A stretch of 64,000 bases of DNA. It comes from a virus. Below are positions 28,291-37,545 of the stretch, piece after piece. The stretch covers positions 62,001 through 126,000 of IMG/VR virus record IMGVR_UViG_3300034122_002202; one strand, written 5' to 3'. The notes under the pieces are model-generated. The model saw only the letters and a program-made list of their open reading frames with translations. It had not been told where the DNA came from and ran no database searches. The stretch's first letter is position 1. Each line of letters begins with the position of its first letter. The position numbers and the translations under genes were made by a program.

Positions 28291-29380
28291 GTTTAATCAC
28301 CTTTAAAAAATTTAACCCCACTTTTTCGTGGGAGAATTCGTAGGCACGATCTAAAGCAGAAGTAGCCTTAGACTTTCTAACATCCTCCATTGAATAACAA
28401 TCTCTCATCTTCCTTCTTAAGTCATGAATATCAATTGACCACCAATATTCAGATCCATCGTAGATGCCATCAAAAATCCTTTCTTGACCAAAAACAAATT
28501 CTTTATGGCAATCAACCAACCAACCAACATTGTCATTCAAATAGTCTTTGTAGCCAGAACAATTGGTTACAATAGGTGTCTTTCCAAAACCCATTGCATC
28601 AAATGCTGGTATACTCCAAGCTTCACCATAAGATGCTTGTACAAAAGCATCGCATGAATTGTGTAGTTTGTATATTGCGTTATTTGACAATCTTTCTTTT
28701 ATGCAAAATACTCTAGGGAGTCTTTTTACATTAAGTCCAGATGAAATAGAATTACAATATTTAGTAAAGTCTTCTTTATCATCATGATTTGTTTTTACTA
28801 TTAAACAAACATTTTCATCTCTTGAAAACTCTAAAAAATACGCCTTTAACAACGCTGATAAGTTTTTTCTTCTTTTTTGTTCGCCTATAGTGTAAAAAAT
28901 AAAATCTTTTTTAAAAGTATTGTCCTCTATCTGTTTTAGTTTATCAAATTTTTGAGTGTAAACAGAAAAATCTCTAGCATGAGGAACAACATATATCGGA
29001 ACTTTTACCCCACTATTTCTGCATGATTCAATCATTTGATTATTTATAACAATACAACAATCCATGTTATTTAAATGATTTTGCCATCCAGACATTCTAA
29101 ACGAAGATGTTTCATAAGCAAAAAGTGCTATGTTTAAATTAAAATTTGAATCATATTGCATATGAATTGGAAGAGTATGTTGAATAACAACATCGCAATT
29201 ATCTGCCGACCTTTTTTCTAATTCTTCAACTCTTTTGTGTGGAGTATGATTTAATGTGTTGAACTTTAATGGTCTACAAACAACATTTACGCCAACTGAA
29301 TCTAAAGATAATATATAATCTTCAGCAGCTTGACCGTATCCAGTTCCATCTCTGTAATTTCCTATGTAAAGAACTTTCAT
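28241..29380 (-). CDS. Glycosyltransferase, GT-B (GT4-like)
   Basis: A 379-residue protein beginning M-K-V-L-Y-I-G-N-Y-R-D-G-T-G-Y-G-Q-A-A, a GT-B acceptor-domain start with a Gly-rich loop. The C-terminal half has F-V-Q-A-S-Y-G-E-A-W-S-I-P-A-F-D-A-M-G-F-G-K-T-P, the GT4 donor site with its two glutamate-class acids only partly kept, then I-V-T-N-C-S-G. The gene has an AAGGA site before its ATG and overlaps PhoH by 50 nt at its 3' end, which is long for this genome. Confidence 0.8.
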   Translation of the reverse strand: MKVLYIGNYRDGTGYGQAAEDYILSLDSVGVNVVCRPLKFNTLNHTPHKRVEELEKRSADNCDVVIQHTLPIHMQYDSNFNLNIALFAYETSSFRMSGWQNHLNNMDCCIVINNQMIESCRNSGVKVPIYVVPHARDFSVYTQKFDKLKQIEDNTFKKDFIFYTIGEQKRRKNLSALLKAYFLEFSRDENVCLIVKTNHDDKEDFTKYCNSISSGLNVKRLPRVFCIKERLSNNAIYKLHNSCDAFVQASYGEAWSIPAFDAMGFGKTPIVTNCSGYKDYLNDNVGWLVDCHKEFVFGQERIFDGIYDGSEYWWSIDIHDLRRKMRDCYSMEDVRKSKATSALDRAYEFSHEKVGLNFLKVIKHASKKEKTNLGRHCKL

Positions 29381-29381
29381 T

Positions 29382-30881
29382 TTAGTTCCTTATAGATTCA
29401 TAGTGGTTATATTTAGATATTATTTTTTCTACTTCTTTATATATATCTTCCTTAGAAGACATATTGTAATTTATTCTTTTTAAAAACCTTGAAAATAAAA
29501 GAGAAAAATCATCATTAAAACACTTTAACAATTGCTTTAAAAATTCTACATTATTATCAAAAGATATTTCTGAAGGTATGCTCATATATTTTTTGGGTTC
29601 ATTCCATGTATTAGAACTTGGTACAGATAAAAAGTGGTTTTTTAACTTTTCTGAAACAGCATCATAGCTATACTTTTCTTTTGTCAAATTTAGTGTTTTA
29701 TTAGACTTGAACTTTCTTACTGATTCTGGTTGTTTAAAATATTTAATACAAATATCTACAAAATTTTGATTATCTGGAAGTGCAAACTTTCTATGTGTTT
29801 CAACTTCATAATGCATTCTTTGTACTTTTATTGGAAAACCATCTAGTTTTCTAACTATATCGTACATAGCACTATAGTCTGTAGCACAAATAGGAACCCC
29901 ACAAGAAGCTGCTTCTACTAATGGCATCCCAAATCCTTCTGCACAAGAATATTGAACATATAGATCCATTAAATTATACACCATTGCCATAGAGTCTCTT
30001 TTTGCACCAGAACTTGTGTTTGGAAACAAAGAAGATATTTTTTTACAATAATTGCATTCTATAATTGCACCATTAAAATTTGATATTGATATGTTAAAAC
30101 AGCCCCTACAACTATAAGTAAACAACAGTTTTTTTGATATTTTGGGTCTTTCAGCTATTAATTTTGGTATATCCCAACCAACATCTGGATAAGTAGTGTG
30201 CATATATAGAAATAATTTTGAAGATATCTCTTTTGGTGCTTGATTCAACAACATTTCAAATGCATCAAAAAGATCTGGAATTAGTTTTCTTTTTTGATTT
30301 CTCATAACAGAACCGATTATTAAACAATCTGGATCTAATCCATGAGATTTTTTAAATTCCTTTTTGTCTTTAATCATAGTAAAAACTTCATCTGCTGCTG
30401 GAGAAGCAGAAGAAATTAAATTTAAATTTGGATAATTTTCTTTGAGTATGTCTAAAGCCCAATCTGAGTATGTAAATATAGAATCTGCCTTAGTTAAAGT
30501 ATATATCCATTCTGAATCTAATGGAATCGAATCAATAGTTGGCATATAGGCCCAATGGAAATGTCTCTTGTAGGGAGAATCTCCAATAAAATCATCAATC
30601 CAAGGATCTCTGAAAGACCATACTACATCTGGTTTAAATTCTAAAAGAACATCTTCAAAGATTGAAGAGCCAAATCTTCCGCTAGTTTTATTTTCTTCTG
30701 GATAATATATTTTCCAAGGTGGTTTTGGAACTGACGGATGATCTTTACCAAAACACGCTATCTCTGCCAATTCAAATTCTCCTGTTTGATAAAGCCTGTT
30801 CATAATCTGGCAACCATAATTGGCATATCCAGAGTTTATAAAAGTTGCTTCACCACACAGGAGTATTCGTTTTTTTGACAT
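29382..30881 (-). CDS. Glycosyltransferase GT-B with zinc-ribbon insertion
   Basis: A 499-residue protein. The N-terminal domain starts R-I-L-L-C-G-E-A-T-F. The donor half has Y-S-C-A-E-G-F-G-M-P-L-V-E-A-A-S-C-G, a complete GT4 E-G-F-G-x-P-x-x-E-A motif. Between the two, near residues 267-292, lies C-R-G-C ... C-N-Y-C, which looks like a zinc ribbon inserted before the donor-site helix. About 120 residues of extra C-terminal helix follow the enzyme. Conserved acids are intact, so activity is expected. Confidence 0.85.
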   Translation of the reverse strand: MSKKRILLCGEATFINSGYANYGCQIMNRLYQTGEFELAEIACFGKDHPSVPKPPWKIYYPEENKTSGRFGSSIFEDVLLEFKPDVVWSFRDPWIDDFIGDSPYKRHFHWAYMPTIDSIPLDSEWIYTLTKADSIFTYSDWALDILKENYPNLNLISSASPAADEVFTMIKDKKEFKKSHGLDPDCLIIGSVMRNQKRKLIPDLFDAFEMLLNQAPKEISSKLFLYMHTTYPDVGWDIPKLIAERPKISKKLLFTYSCRGCFNISISNFNGAIIECNYCKKISSLFPNTSSGAKRDSMAMVYNLMDLYVQYSCAEGFGMPLVEAASCGVPICATDYSAMYDIVRKLDGFPIKVQRMHYEVETHRKFALPDNQNFVDICIKYFKQPESVRKFKSNKTLNLTKEKYSYDAVSEKLKNHFLSVPSSNTWNEPKKYMSIPSEISFDNNVEFLKQLLKCFNDDFSLLFSRFLKRINYNMSSKEDIYKEVEKIISKYNHYESIRN

Positions 30882-30889
30882 TTTAATTC

Positions 30890-31276
30890 CTATAGTATTT
30901 GATTACCGAAATCTTCTTCTTCTGCAAATACTTCTGAATGTTGTTCTTCTTCATCGTTTGCTTTCTGATCTACATACCAAAATTTTTGAACTATAAATTT
31001 AATTTTATGCCTGTTTTTTCCATTTTCTTTATCTACCCAACTTTCTGTTTTAGCAGAAGTATGCACTAAAATTCTAGAACCTTTTTTAAAATACTTCCCA
31101 ATCAAATCAGCAGTTTTTTCCCAAGCAACACAATCAATAAAAGTCATTTCTGGTTTTTCTTGATTCTTAGATGGATTTCTAACCGAAATACAAAAGTTAA
31201 CAACAGATTTTCCATTGTTTAATTTTATAAGTTCTGGTTCTCTAGTTAGCTTACCAAGGAAAGAACAAATATTCAT
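30890..31276 (-). CDS. ssb: Single-stranded DNA-binding protein
   Basis: A 128-residue bacterial-type SSB. The OB fold begins M-N-I-C-S-F-L-G-K-L-T-R-E-P-E-L and continues with V-N-F-C-I-S-V, F-I-D-C-V-A-W-E-K-T-A-D and Y-F-K-K-G-S-R-I-L-V. The C-terminal tail is acidic (E-E-E-D-F-G-N-Q-I-L) and resembles the protein-binding tip of SSB, though it lacks the usual D-D-x-P-F. A GGAG site precedes the ATG. It lies just after the polymerase C-terminal half and feeds the replisome. Confidence 0.93.
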   Translation of the reverse strand: MNICSFLGKLTREPELIKLNNGKSVVNFCISVRNPSKNQEKPEMTFIDCVAWEKTADLIGKYFKKGSRILVHTSAKTESWVDKENGKNRHKIKFIVQKFWYVDQKANDEEEQHSEVFAEEEDFGNQIL

Positions 31277-31285
31277 TTCTATCTC

Positions 31286-32911
31286 CTAAATTTGAACAAC
31301 AGTTTTAACTAAAAGAGAGTCACTTTTTTTGTCTCGTTCACCTTGAATCAAGACTGTATTACCCTCTTTTAACAAAGAAGCAAAATCTTTGTACGAGTTT
31401 GGAAAACAAATGACATCATCTATTTTTCCAGTAGCATCAGATATTGATAAAAATGCCATTCTAGATCCTGGTGTTTTTCCAGCCTTTGTAAGCACTTCTT
31501 TAGACCTTCTTATTTCAACACCAAAGACCATATAGCCACTCTTTCCATCTAAGTATTCTTTGCATGTAGTGTTAGAACTACTTGTGTCGCAAGAGTCTGT
31601 AGCATTATATGTTAAAGAAATTCCTAAAGAATCCTTTTCAATCCAACAAACCCAACTTGGAATATCTATTAAAGGAGAAGGGGGATTTTTAATCATAGAA
31701 GCAATGCTTTTTAAAACCTCAACTCTTTTGACTGAAGAACAACAGCCACCTTCTTTTTTTGTCTTTGCTGAGTTTAAAATCATATCTGGTATATTAGTGA
31801 TTTCAACATTAGCTTTTATCCACTCCTTTTCTTTGTCTGTTAATTCAGACCAAGCATTAAATTCAGCAAGAAGAACCTTCCTTTTGCTGCCAAATTTTCT
31901 TAGAGCGTTAACAGCAATTAGTTTTTCAATACTTGATTTTGGCATTTCATCAGAACATTTAACAACAAATTCTTCCCAAGAATCTATACTTTTGCCGTAA
32001 TTATTTATAGCTAGTTTGATTTTTTCAAATTGAGATTGCCCAATTCCTTTTACATCAGTAATACCAAACCAAATTGATATTCCGTCAGTGTAAAAGTTGC
32101 TATTTAGCATCATTATGTCTGGAGAATAGACAGCTATATTGAATTTTTTTGCATCTTCAATTAGTTCAGATATTTCAAGCTGACTATCTGCTTTGTCTTT
32201 TGCAAAATAAAGCCAGCTAGTAAAGAATTGAACTGGAAAATGGCTCTTTAAATAAGCAGTATCATATCCAATTAAGCCATAGCAGCAACTGTGACTGCGA
32301 TTAAACGAGTATTTTTGACTCTGTTCAATCCATCCAAATATTTCTTCAGCTTGATCTTCTGAGACTACTTCTATCTTTTTAGCACCCTCAATAAACATCG
32401 TCTTACATTTTGCCATTTCGCTAGATGATTTCTTTCCCATTGCCTTACGAAGCATGTCTGCTTCTTGCAAAGTAAATCCAGCGATAACTCTAGAAAGTTC
32501 CATTGCCTGTTCTTGAAAAACAAGTGACCCATAAGTTGATTTAAGTGCATCATCAACAATAGGATGATAGGATGAAACCTCTTCTTCTCCGTTTACAATA
32601 CGGCAATAATGTGCGGTCATACTAACGCCCTTATCATCAACAGAACGCAAAGCTCCCGGTCTGATAAGAGCACCTAAAGCAGTTAAATGATCAACAGTTT
32701 TTGGTCTTAATTTTTTAGACCATTGTTTTCCAAGATCTGATTCTAACTGGAAAATTCCTTTTGTATCGCCTCTAGAAAATATATCCCAAGCAATATCGCA
32801 AGAAGGAAGATTAGTTGGATCTACTTCCATTAGAGGCAAAGAATCTTTGGTTAAAGGATCTCCAATTATTGGAAAACTACAACCACATGAAAATTTGTAT
32901 GTTTTTGTCAT
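31286..32911 (-). CDS. dnaE: DNA polymerase III alpha, C-terminal half (fingers to OB fold)
   Basis: A 541-residue protein that continues the palm half encoded at 33818-35734. Residues after about 45 match DnaE fingers: S-R-G-D-T-K-G-I-F-Q-L-E-S, then R-P-G-A-L, then F-Q-E-Q-A-M-E-L-S and R-K-A-M-G-K-K and F-N-R-S-H-S. The last 100 residues fit an OB fold. The tau-binding end of cellular DnaE appears to be absent. A unique N-terminal extension of about 28 residues has F-S-C-G-C-S-F. No intein sequence is seen at either junction, so the two halves probably assemble non-covalently. Confidence 0.9.
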   Translation of the reverse strand: MTKTYKFSCGCSFPIIGDPLTKDSLPLMEVDPTNLPSCDIAWDIFSRGDTKGIFQLESDLGKQWSKKLRPKTVDHLTALGALIRPGALRSVDDKGVSMTAHYCRIVNGEEEVSSYHPIVDDALKSTYGSLVFQEQAMELSRVIAGFTLQEADMLRKAMGKKSSSEMAKCKTMFIEGAKKIEVVSEDQAEEIFGWIEQSQKYSFNRSHSCCYGLIGYDTAYLKSHFPVQFFTSWLYFAKDKADSQLEISELIEDAKKFNIAVYSPDIMMLNSNFYTDGISIWFGITDVKGIGQSQFEKIKLAINNYGKSIDSWEEFVVKCSDEMPKSSIEKLIAVNALRKFGSKRKVLLAEFNAWSELTDKEKEWIKANVEITNIPDMILNSAKTKKEGGCCSSVKRVEVLKSIASMIKNPPSPLIDIPSWVCWIEKDSLGISLTYNATDSCDTSSSNTTCKEYLDGKSGYMVFGVEIRRSKEVLTKAGKTPGSRMAFLSISDATGKIDDVICFPNSYKDFASLLKEGNTVLIQGERDKKSDSLLVKTVVQI

Positions 32912-32915
32912 ATTA

Positions 32916-33554
32916 TTATTTCTTAAATGAGTCTTTAAATTTAACTTTTGGGTATATTGATCTATGTAGTTTTAAGAAGTATGTGATTAAGTCTGCTGTT
33001 TGCTCAACATCAACTAGTGCATCATGAGCATTAGCCTTTGACATTCCAAAATGATCTCTAATAGTATCCATTTTCATATTAGGCATATCATCTGAATTTT
33101 CAAACCAAAGCAACATCATTTCATCTAAATCAAACATGCTTCTTTTATTGAAGAAAGATTGTGTGGCATTTGGTTGAACATATCCTAATTCAATACAGAC
33201 TCTTTGAAAAATCGGCATATCAAAAAATCTAATGTTTTTTCCTGCTGGAACAGGAGCTAATATATTGCTTTTACCAACCGCAAAAGTAGATATAAAATCA
33301 ATAAACCTACTCCAAACAACATCAAGATTGGGTGCAAGCTGAAGTTCTTCTCTTGTCTTTTTGTTTACTGCTAGTGCTGCTTCTTGCAAATTTCCAAAGT
33401 CTCTAGGTTTTACAAGACTATTAAAGACTGCACCTTCTATTGGTTGAAGAGTTTTTCTATTTATTGCCTTTGCAGCAATTTGAATAACTTCACAAGTATT
33501 TGTATCTAAAGATCCTGTTTCAAAATCAAAAACAATAATCGTATTACTCTTCAT
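32916..33554 (-). CDS. DnaQ-like 3'-5' exonuclease (proofreading)
   Basis: A 212-residue DEDD exonuclease. Exo I is I-V-F-D-F-E-T-G-S near residue 7, and Exo III-like is N-A-H-D-A-L-V-D-V-E near 180 (H-D-A-x-x-D). The family acts as the epsilon proofreading subunit of polymerase III. The gene sits precisely between the two halves of the polymerase alpha gene, overlapping the small upstream gene by 11 nt and ending 4 nt before the second half, so it is almost certainly the dedicated proofreader. Confidence 0.88.
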   Translation of the reverse strand: MKSNTIIVFDFETGSLDTNTCEVIQIAAKAINRKTLQPIEGAVFNSLVKPRDFGNLQEAALAVNKKTREELQLAPNLDVVWSRFIDFISTFAVGKSNILAPVPAGKNIRFFDMPIFQRVCIELGYVQPNATQSFFNKRSMFDLDEMMLLWFENSDDMPNMKMDTIRDHFGMSKANAHDALVDVEQTADLITYFLKLHRSIYPKVKFKDSFKK

Positions 33555-33825
33555 CGTCTTCTTCTCCTTTAATAGTTAGTTCTATTGATCCATCATCAAT
33601 TTGCTGTATTTTAAGTTCGACTTCTGCATCTTCTGCTGAATCTAAAAAATCCTTATCTATAAGTAACATACCTCCATTTTGAATTGTTATTGCCTTTAAT
33701 AGTTTGTTCGCCTGTTTAACAAGATCTTTCTTTAATGAAGAGCAATCAGACAAAGCATCTAACAAGGCTGTTTGCTGGACTACCAGTTTACTTATTATAG
33801 ATATTTCAAGAGAATTATCATTCAT
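33544..33825 (-). CDS. Small acidic-ended protein of polymerase cluster
   Basis: A 93-residue protein with an N-terminal helix and a beta-like C-terminus (V-E-L-K-I-Q-Q-I-D-D-G, then E-L-T-I-K-G), ending in a Glu/Asp run. It overlaps the polymerase N-half stop by 8 nt and the exonuclease start by 11 nt, and has a GGGGAAA site. It might bridge polymerase and exonuclease, which is inference from position only. No family was recognised. Confidence 0.6.
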   Translation of the reverse strand: MNDNSLEISIISKLVVQQTALLDALSDCSSLKKDLVKQANKLLKAITIQNGGMLLIDKDFLDSAEDAEVELKIQQIDDGSIELTIKGEEDDEE

Positions 33826-35734
33826 TTGGTTTCCCCTTTAAAATATTTATACAACCCATTATTTTATCTAAAACTGCAACTCCAAGTATATCAAACTTAA
33901 CCATTCCAATTGACTCTAAATCTGACATTTCCATACCAGCTATCATCTGTTTTGTCTTTTTATCAAATGTCATTGGACATACTTCTGATAAAGGAATATT
34001 GCTAATAACTATACCAGCAGCATGTTTGCCCTGACTTCTTTTTGTTCCTTCTAATCTTATTGCCTGTGCAAATTCCTTTGCTAATCTTCCAGAGTAAGTG
34101 CCATCTTTTTCAATCTTACAATACTCAGATAATCTATCAGGAATATTCTCTAACGCCCACCTTATTATTGAAGAATCTCCATCTTCATCTTTCATGTCTT
34201 GTAGTTGTTCAGATATCTCGGATTCATCTGGAATGTACTTAGTTACATTGTTGCTTTCTTCAAAAGAAAAACCATGAACTCTAAGCACATCTTTTAATGA
34301 TCCACGACCCTGCATACGACTAAATGTTATCATTTGGCAAACATTGCTGCTTCCATACTTTTGTTTTATATATTCTATTACTTTATCACGCTTTGTAATT
34401 GGAAAGTCACAGTCAATATCTGGCAAACTTATACGACCAGCAGAGTTTCTTCCTGCGTTATAGAATCTTTCAAATATAAGAGAATGTTTAATGGGGTCTA
34501 CTTCTGTTATACCCAAGAGGTAAGATATCATGCAGCCAGCACCAGAACCTCTACCTCTACCCATAATCCAACCCTTAGACTTTGCCCAATTGCAATAGTC
34601 TTGCACAATTAAAAAGTATCCAGCCAAACCAGAAGTATCTATAACTTCAAGTTCGTGCTTTATTCTCTCTGTGTATACCTTATATTCATCTGTTTTTGGC
34701 TTTATTGCAGAGAAACGCCTATTCCACCCATCTCTGCATAACTTTCTCAAATAAAGGATCTGAGAAAGACCATCTGGACAAGCAAAGTTTGGTATAGCTG
34801 GTTGGTTTATAAGCGAATAGTTTTCACATAAGCTATCAATTAAACAACAGTTGTTTATTTCATCTTCTTCGTGAAAGCTAGATATTTCTTCAATTGTTGG
34901 AAGATAATATTTATTTGACTTAAAGAATACAGAAAGCCCAAATTCTTCGTTGTTTTCTAATTTGCTATTTACATTCTTAAGAGTTGTTTCCATTGAAGAA
35001 CACAATAAGACCCTTTGATCAGGAGCATCCTCTGGCATAACATAATGAACATCTGGAGTTGCTATTTTTTTAATACCAGTTTTTGCACAAAGTTCTCTCA
35101 GGCATTCAGCAATAACCTTTGATGCAACTAAGTTAGAGCTATCAAACAATTGTATTTCTACAAAAAAATTATCTACCCCAAATATCTCAATGTATTTTGC
35201 ACAAATATTTCCAGCTTCATTTAGCCAGTTGGGTTTGAGCATTTCTTTTATTTCATCATAATCAGTTCTTTTATAAGCCTCTTTATGATCTTCAAATAAA
35301 GAATTAGCCAAATCTGTTCCTGGATGACCAGAAAATGCAATTAAATCACTGCACAGTCCTTTAAAGTCATTTAAGTTTAATCTTGGTTTATAATAAAAAT
35401 AATCTAAGGAATTGGCTAAAGAAGACAAATTAATTAAGTTTTTCCAGCCGTTTAGATTTTTAGCAATGACACACAGGTGAGTTAAGCTTGAGTTTTCTTT
35501 ATTGTGTTCTGTTGCTATATTCTTACAAATATAAAATTCACAACCAATGATTGGTTTTATACCTTGTGAAATACAAGCTTTAGAAAAAGAAATAGCACCA
35601 GATATAGTTCCATGATCAGTTATGGCACATGAAGTATATCCAAGTTCTTTGCATCTTTTTGCTAAAAGATCTGGCTTACTTAATCCGTCTAATAGGCTAT
35701 AATGGGTATGACAATGCAATGGTATCCAATTCAT
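33818..35734 (-). CDS. dnaE: DNA polymerase III alpha, N-terminal half (PHP + palm)
   Basis: A 638-residue protein. The PHP domain opens with P-L-H-C-H-T-H-Y-S-L-L-D-G and continues with A-I-T-D-H-G-T-I-S-G. The palm has G-R-G-R-G-S-G-A-G and the catalytic P-D-I-D-C-D-F at about residues 438-444, and the third catalytic Asp is in V-K-F-D-I-L-G near 615. It then ends 23 residues later, at the natural loop between palm and fingers. All three catalytic acids are thus in this half and the fingers are in the other. The start is the ATG at 35734 with AAGGA; a TTG two codons upstream is unlikely. Confidence 0.92.
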   Translation of the reverse strand: MNWIPLHCHTHYSLLDGLSKPDLLAKRCKELGYTSCAITDHGTISGAISFSKACISQGIKPIIGCEFYICKNIATEHNKENSSLTHLCVIAKNLNGWKNLINLSSLANSLDYFYYKPRLNLNDFKGLCSDLIAFSGHPGTDLANSLFEDHKEAYKRTDYDEIKEMLKPNWLNEAGNICAKYIEIFGVDNFFVEIQLFDSSNLVASKVIAECLRELCAKTGIKKIATPDVHYVMPEDAPDQRVLLCSSMETTLKNVNSKLENNEEFGLSVFFKSNKYYLPTIEEISSFHEEDEINNCCLIDSLCENYSLINQPAIPNFACPDGLSQILYLRKLCRDGWNRRFSAIKPKTDEYKVYTERIKHELEVIDTSGLAGYFLIVQDYCNWAKSKGWIMGRGRGSGAGCMISYLLGITEVDPIKHSLIFERFYNAGRNSAGRISLPDIDCDFPITKRDKVIEYIKQKYGSSNVCQMITFSRMQGRGSLKDVLRVHGFSFEESNNVTKYIPDESEISEQLQDMKDEDGDSSIIRWALENIPDRLSEYCKIEKDGTYSGRLAKEFAQAIRLEGTKRSQGKHAAGIVISNIPLSEVCPMTFDKKTKQMIAGMEMSDLESIGMVKFDILGVAVLDKIMGCINILKGKPNE

Positions 35735-35762
35735 ATTCAATCCTTAAATTTTTTTCAATTAA

Positions 35763-36527
35763 TTAATTTCTTAAGTAGTTCCTAATTACATGTACTGACC
35801 AATCTTCCCAGTTTATATCTGATATTACCGTTGTTTTTGTATGTTTGAATTCGCCATTTGCAAGAGCTTTATCAATTGGATTAAGCGAAGTTCCGTCTTT
35901 TAAGTGAACATGAAAAACAACGCCAAAATGAACAGCGTTAACTGTAGACGAATCGTCATTTATAACACCAACCAATCTTACAGAATGAGGATCTGAAAAT
36001 TGAACTTCTTCTTCTATCTCTCTTTTGCAAGCATTACCTATTGTTTCAATGTTATTTCCATCGCAAGGATTAACATGACCACCAACACCAACAGACCATA
36101 GATCATGAAGCCTATTTTCAGAACCATGTTTTGATCTTTGATAGACAAATAGCTGATCGTTTTTTGTAAAAATACAATAAGGAATTACTTGTTTATAGTT
36201 TAAGTCATTTTCTGCAATATCTCTGTCTATATAGAATAAGTTTTCTGGAACAAGAATTTTATTTTTAATTTTAGAAGATTTTTCTCCAGTTAACATTCCT
36301 TGAAACGATAATTCTTCAGTTAACAATTCTTTTTTAAAGACTAAAACTTTCTCGCCATTGTACTTTGAAATATACTCTGGTTCTTTTGAAACAATTAGTT
36401 TTCCTTCTTCATCATAATTTGGATAGTCTTGATCTGTAGGAGATTCTTCTGGACTAAATGTTGTAGAAGTTGATGTTTGCATTGATTTTTCAAAAATAGC
36501 TTCTATCCACTTTTTACTTTTTGACAT
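35763..36527 (-). CDS. NUDIX hydrolase-like protein
   Basis: Codes for 254 residues from the ATG at 36527 (7 nt after AGGGAG; another ATG is directly before it). The first 60 residues are low-complexity Ser/Thr/Glu. The second half has G-V-G-G-H-V-N ... A-C-K-R-E-I-E-E-E-V, a Nudix box G-x5-E-x7-R-E-x2-E-E with a few extra residues between the GG-H and REIEEE parts. This insertion is known from some Nudix subfamilies. It would hydrolyse a nucleoside diphosphate-linked compound. It overlaps the upstream nuclease gene by 14 nt. Confidence 0.8.
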   Translation of the reverse strand: MSKSKKWIEAIFEKSMQTSTSTTFSPEESPTDQDYPNYDEEGKLIVSKEPEYISKYNGEKVLVFKKELLTEELSFQGMLTGEKSSKIKNKILVPENLFYIDRDIAENDLNYKQVIPYCIFTKNDQLFVYQRSKHGSENRLHDLWSVGVGGHVNPCDGNNIETIGNACKREIEEEVQFSDPHSVRLVGVINDDSSTVNAVHFGVVFHVHLKDGTSLNPIDKALANGEFKHTKTTVISDINWEDWSVHVIRNYLRN

Positions 36528-37545
36528 CATTATTCTCCCTGTTAGATTGACCGCCACCATCGCCATAAGAAACAACTGTTTTTTTATTGGCATATTTAGT
36601 ATACGCAACATTCATGCCCAATTGTATAAGTTCTTTATTCATAAAGTCACATATTGATTTTTCTGTGTCTTCATATTTTTCTTTATAAAATCTACAAAGC
36701 TTCTCACATTTCCACTTATCCTTACCATAATCTATAATTCTTGATGGAAAATGGCAAGACTTTATTTTTTCAAATTCATACCTAATCATTTCAATTGTTG
36801 TTTTTATATCTTCTTTATGAAAACACAATGTAAAAGGACCACCGGCTTTATTAAAAAAAATAGTAATAATTATATTTTCTTCGTCTGGATAAAGCTTGTT
36901 TAATGCATAATGATAAAGTCTTAATTGAAAGTCTTTATAAAAATCATCGTAGTTTTTTTCTTTTCCAGTTGCCCAGTTTTTTCTTTCTCCTGTTTTCCAG
37001 TCTATGTACTCTATTGTTTTTTTGTCTACTCTAGTTATTAAGTCCATTGTTCCTTTGATTCTAAGATTTCCAGACATAACAGTACCATCATCTAAGTAGT
37101 ATTCGTATTTAGCCCAAGGTTCTTCAATCTCTATATCAAAATACTGCTCTGGTTGCTCAATTTTTCTAGATAAAGGTGAAAACATACCATTGTTAAACAA
37201 CAAGGTATCCCAAGTCCACTTAGAACATTCTTTTAGATCTTTGTCATCCCATTCATGAATGCTTTTATTTTTATAATGATTAAAGGCAGACAGTATGGCA
37301 CTTTCTGGAGAAATATCTATTGTGGAAAAAGTTTCTTTTAATTCACCATCTGTAAATGTAGATGTTTCATTTTGTAGGCAAAGCTTTTTATTTGCCAACA
37401 ATTCTAATGCTTTATGAACAACATTGCCTTTTTCCGCTTTTTTATTGGAATCATCTTGAAAGCCTAAGTTGTAAGTTAGCCAGTACTTATGTTGACACCA
37501 TGCGTAAGAACTTACAGAACTAGACCTTAGATAAGTTATGATCAT
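36514..37545 (-). CDS. RecB/Cas4-like PD-(D/E)XK exonuclease with probable Fe-S cluster
   Basis: A 343-residue protein. Nuclease motifs in order are G-N-V-V-H-K-A-L-E (G-x2-x-H), I-K-G-T-M-D-L-I (G-x2-D), Y-I-D-W-K-T-G (the D-x-K core) and F-Q-L-R-L-Y-H-Y-A-L (Q-x3-Y). One Cys near residue 17 (W-C-Q-H-K-Y) and three near the end (K-C-E-K-L-C and S-I-C) are placed as in AddB/Cas4 proteins, where they bind a 4Fe-4S cluster. It should degrade DNA ends. The gene overlaps the dNMP kinase upstream and the NUDIX gene downstream. Confidence 0.82.
   Translation of the reverse strand: MIITYLRSSSVSSYAWCQHKYWLTYNLGFQDDSNKKAEKGNVVHKALELLANKKLCLQNETSTFTDGELKETFSTIDISPESAILSAFNHYKNKSIHEWDDKDLKECSKWTWDTLLFNNGMFSPLSRKIEQPEQYFDIEIEEPWAKYEYYLDDGTVMSGNLRIKGTMDLITRVDKKTIEYIDWKTGERKNWATGKEKNYDDFYKDFQLRLYHYALNKLYPDEENIIITIFFNKAGGPFTLCFHKEDIKTTIEMIRYEFEKIKSCHFPSRIIDYGKDKWKCEKLCRFYKEKYEDTEKSICDFMNKELIQLGMNVAYTKYANKKTVVSYGDGGGQSNRENNDVKK

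Noticed and set aside
31286-35734. Split-intein explanation for the two polymerase halves
   Set aside because: Neither the end of the first half nor the start of the second shows intein blocks such as a terminal V-H-N.
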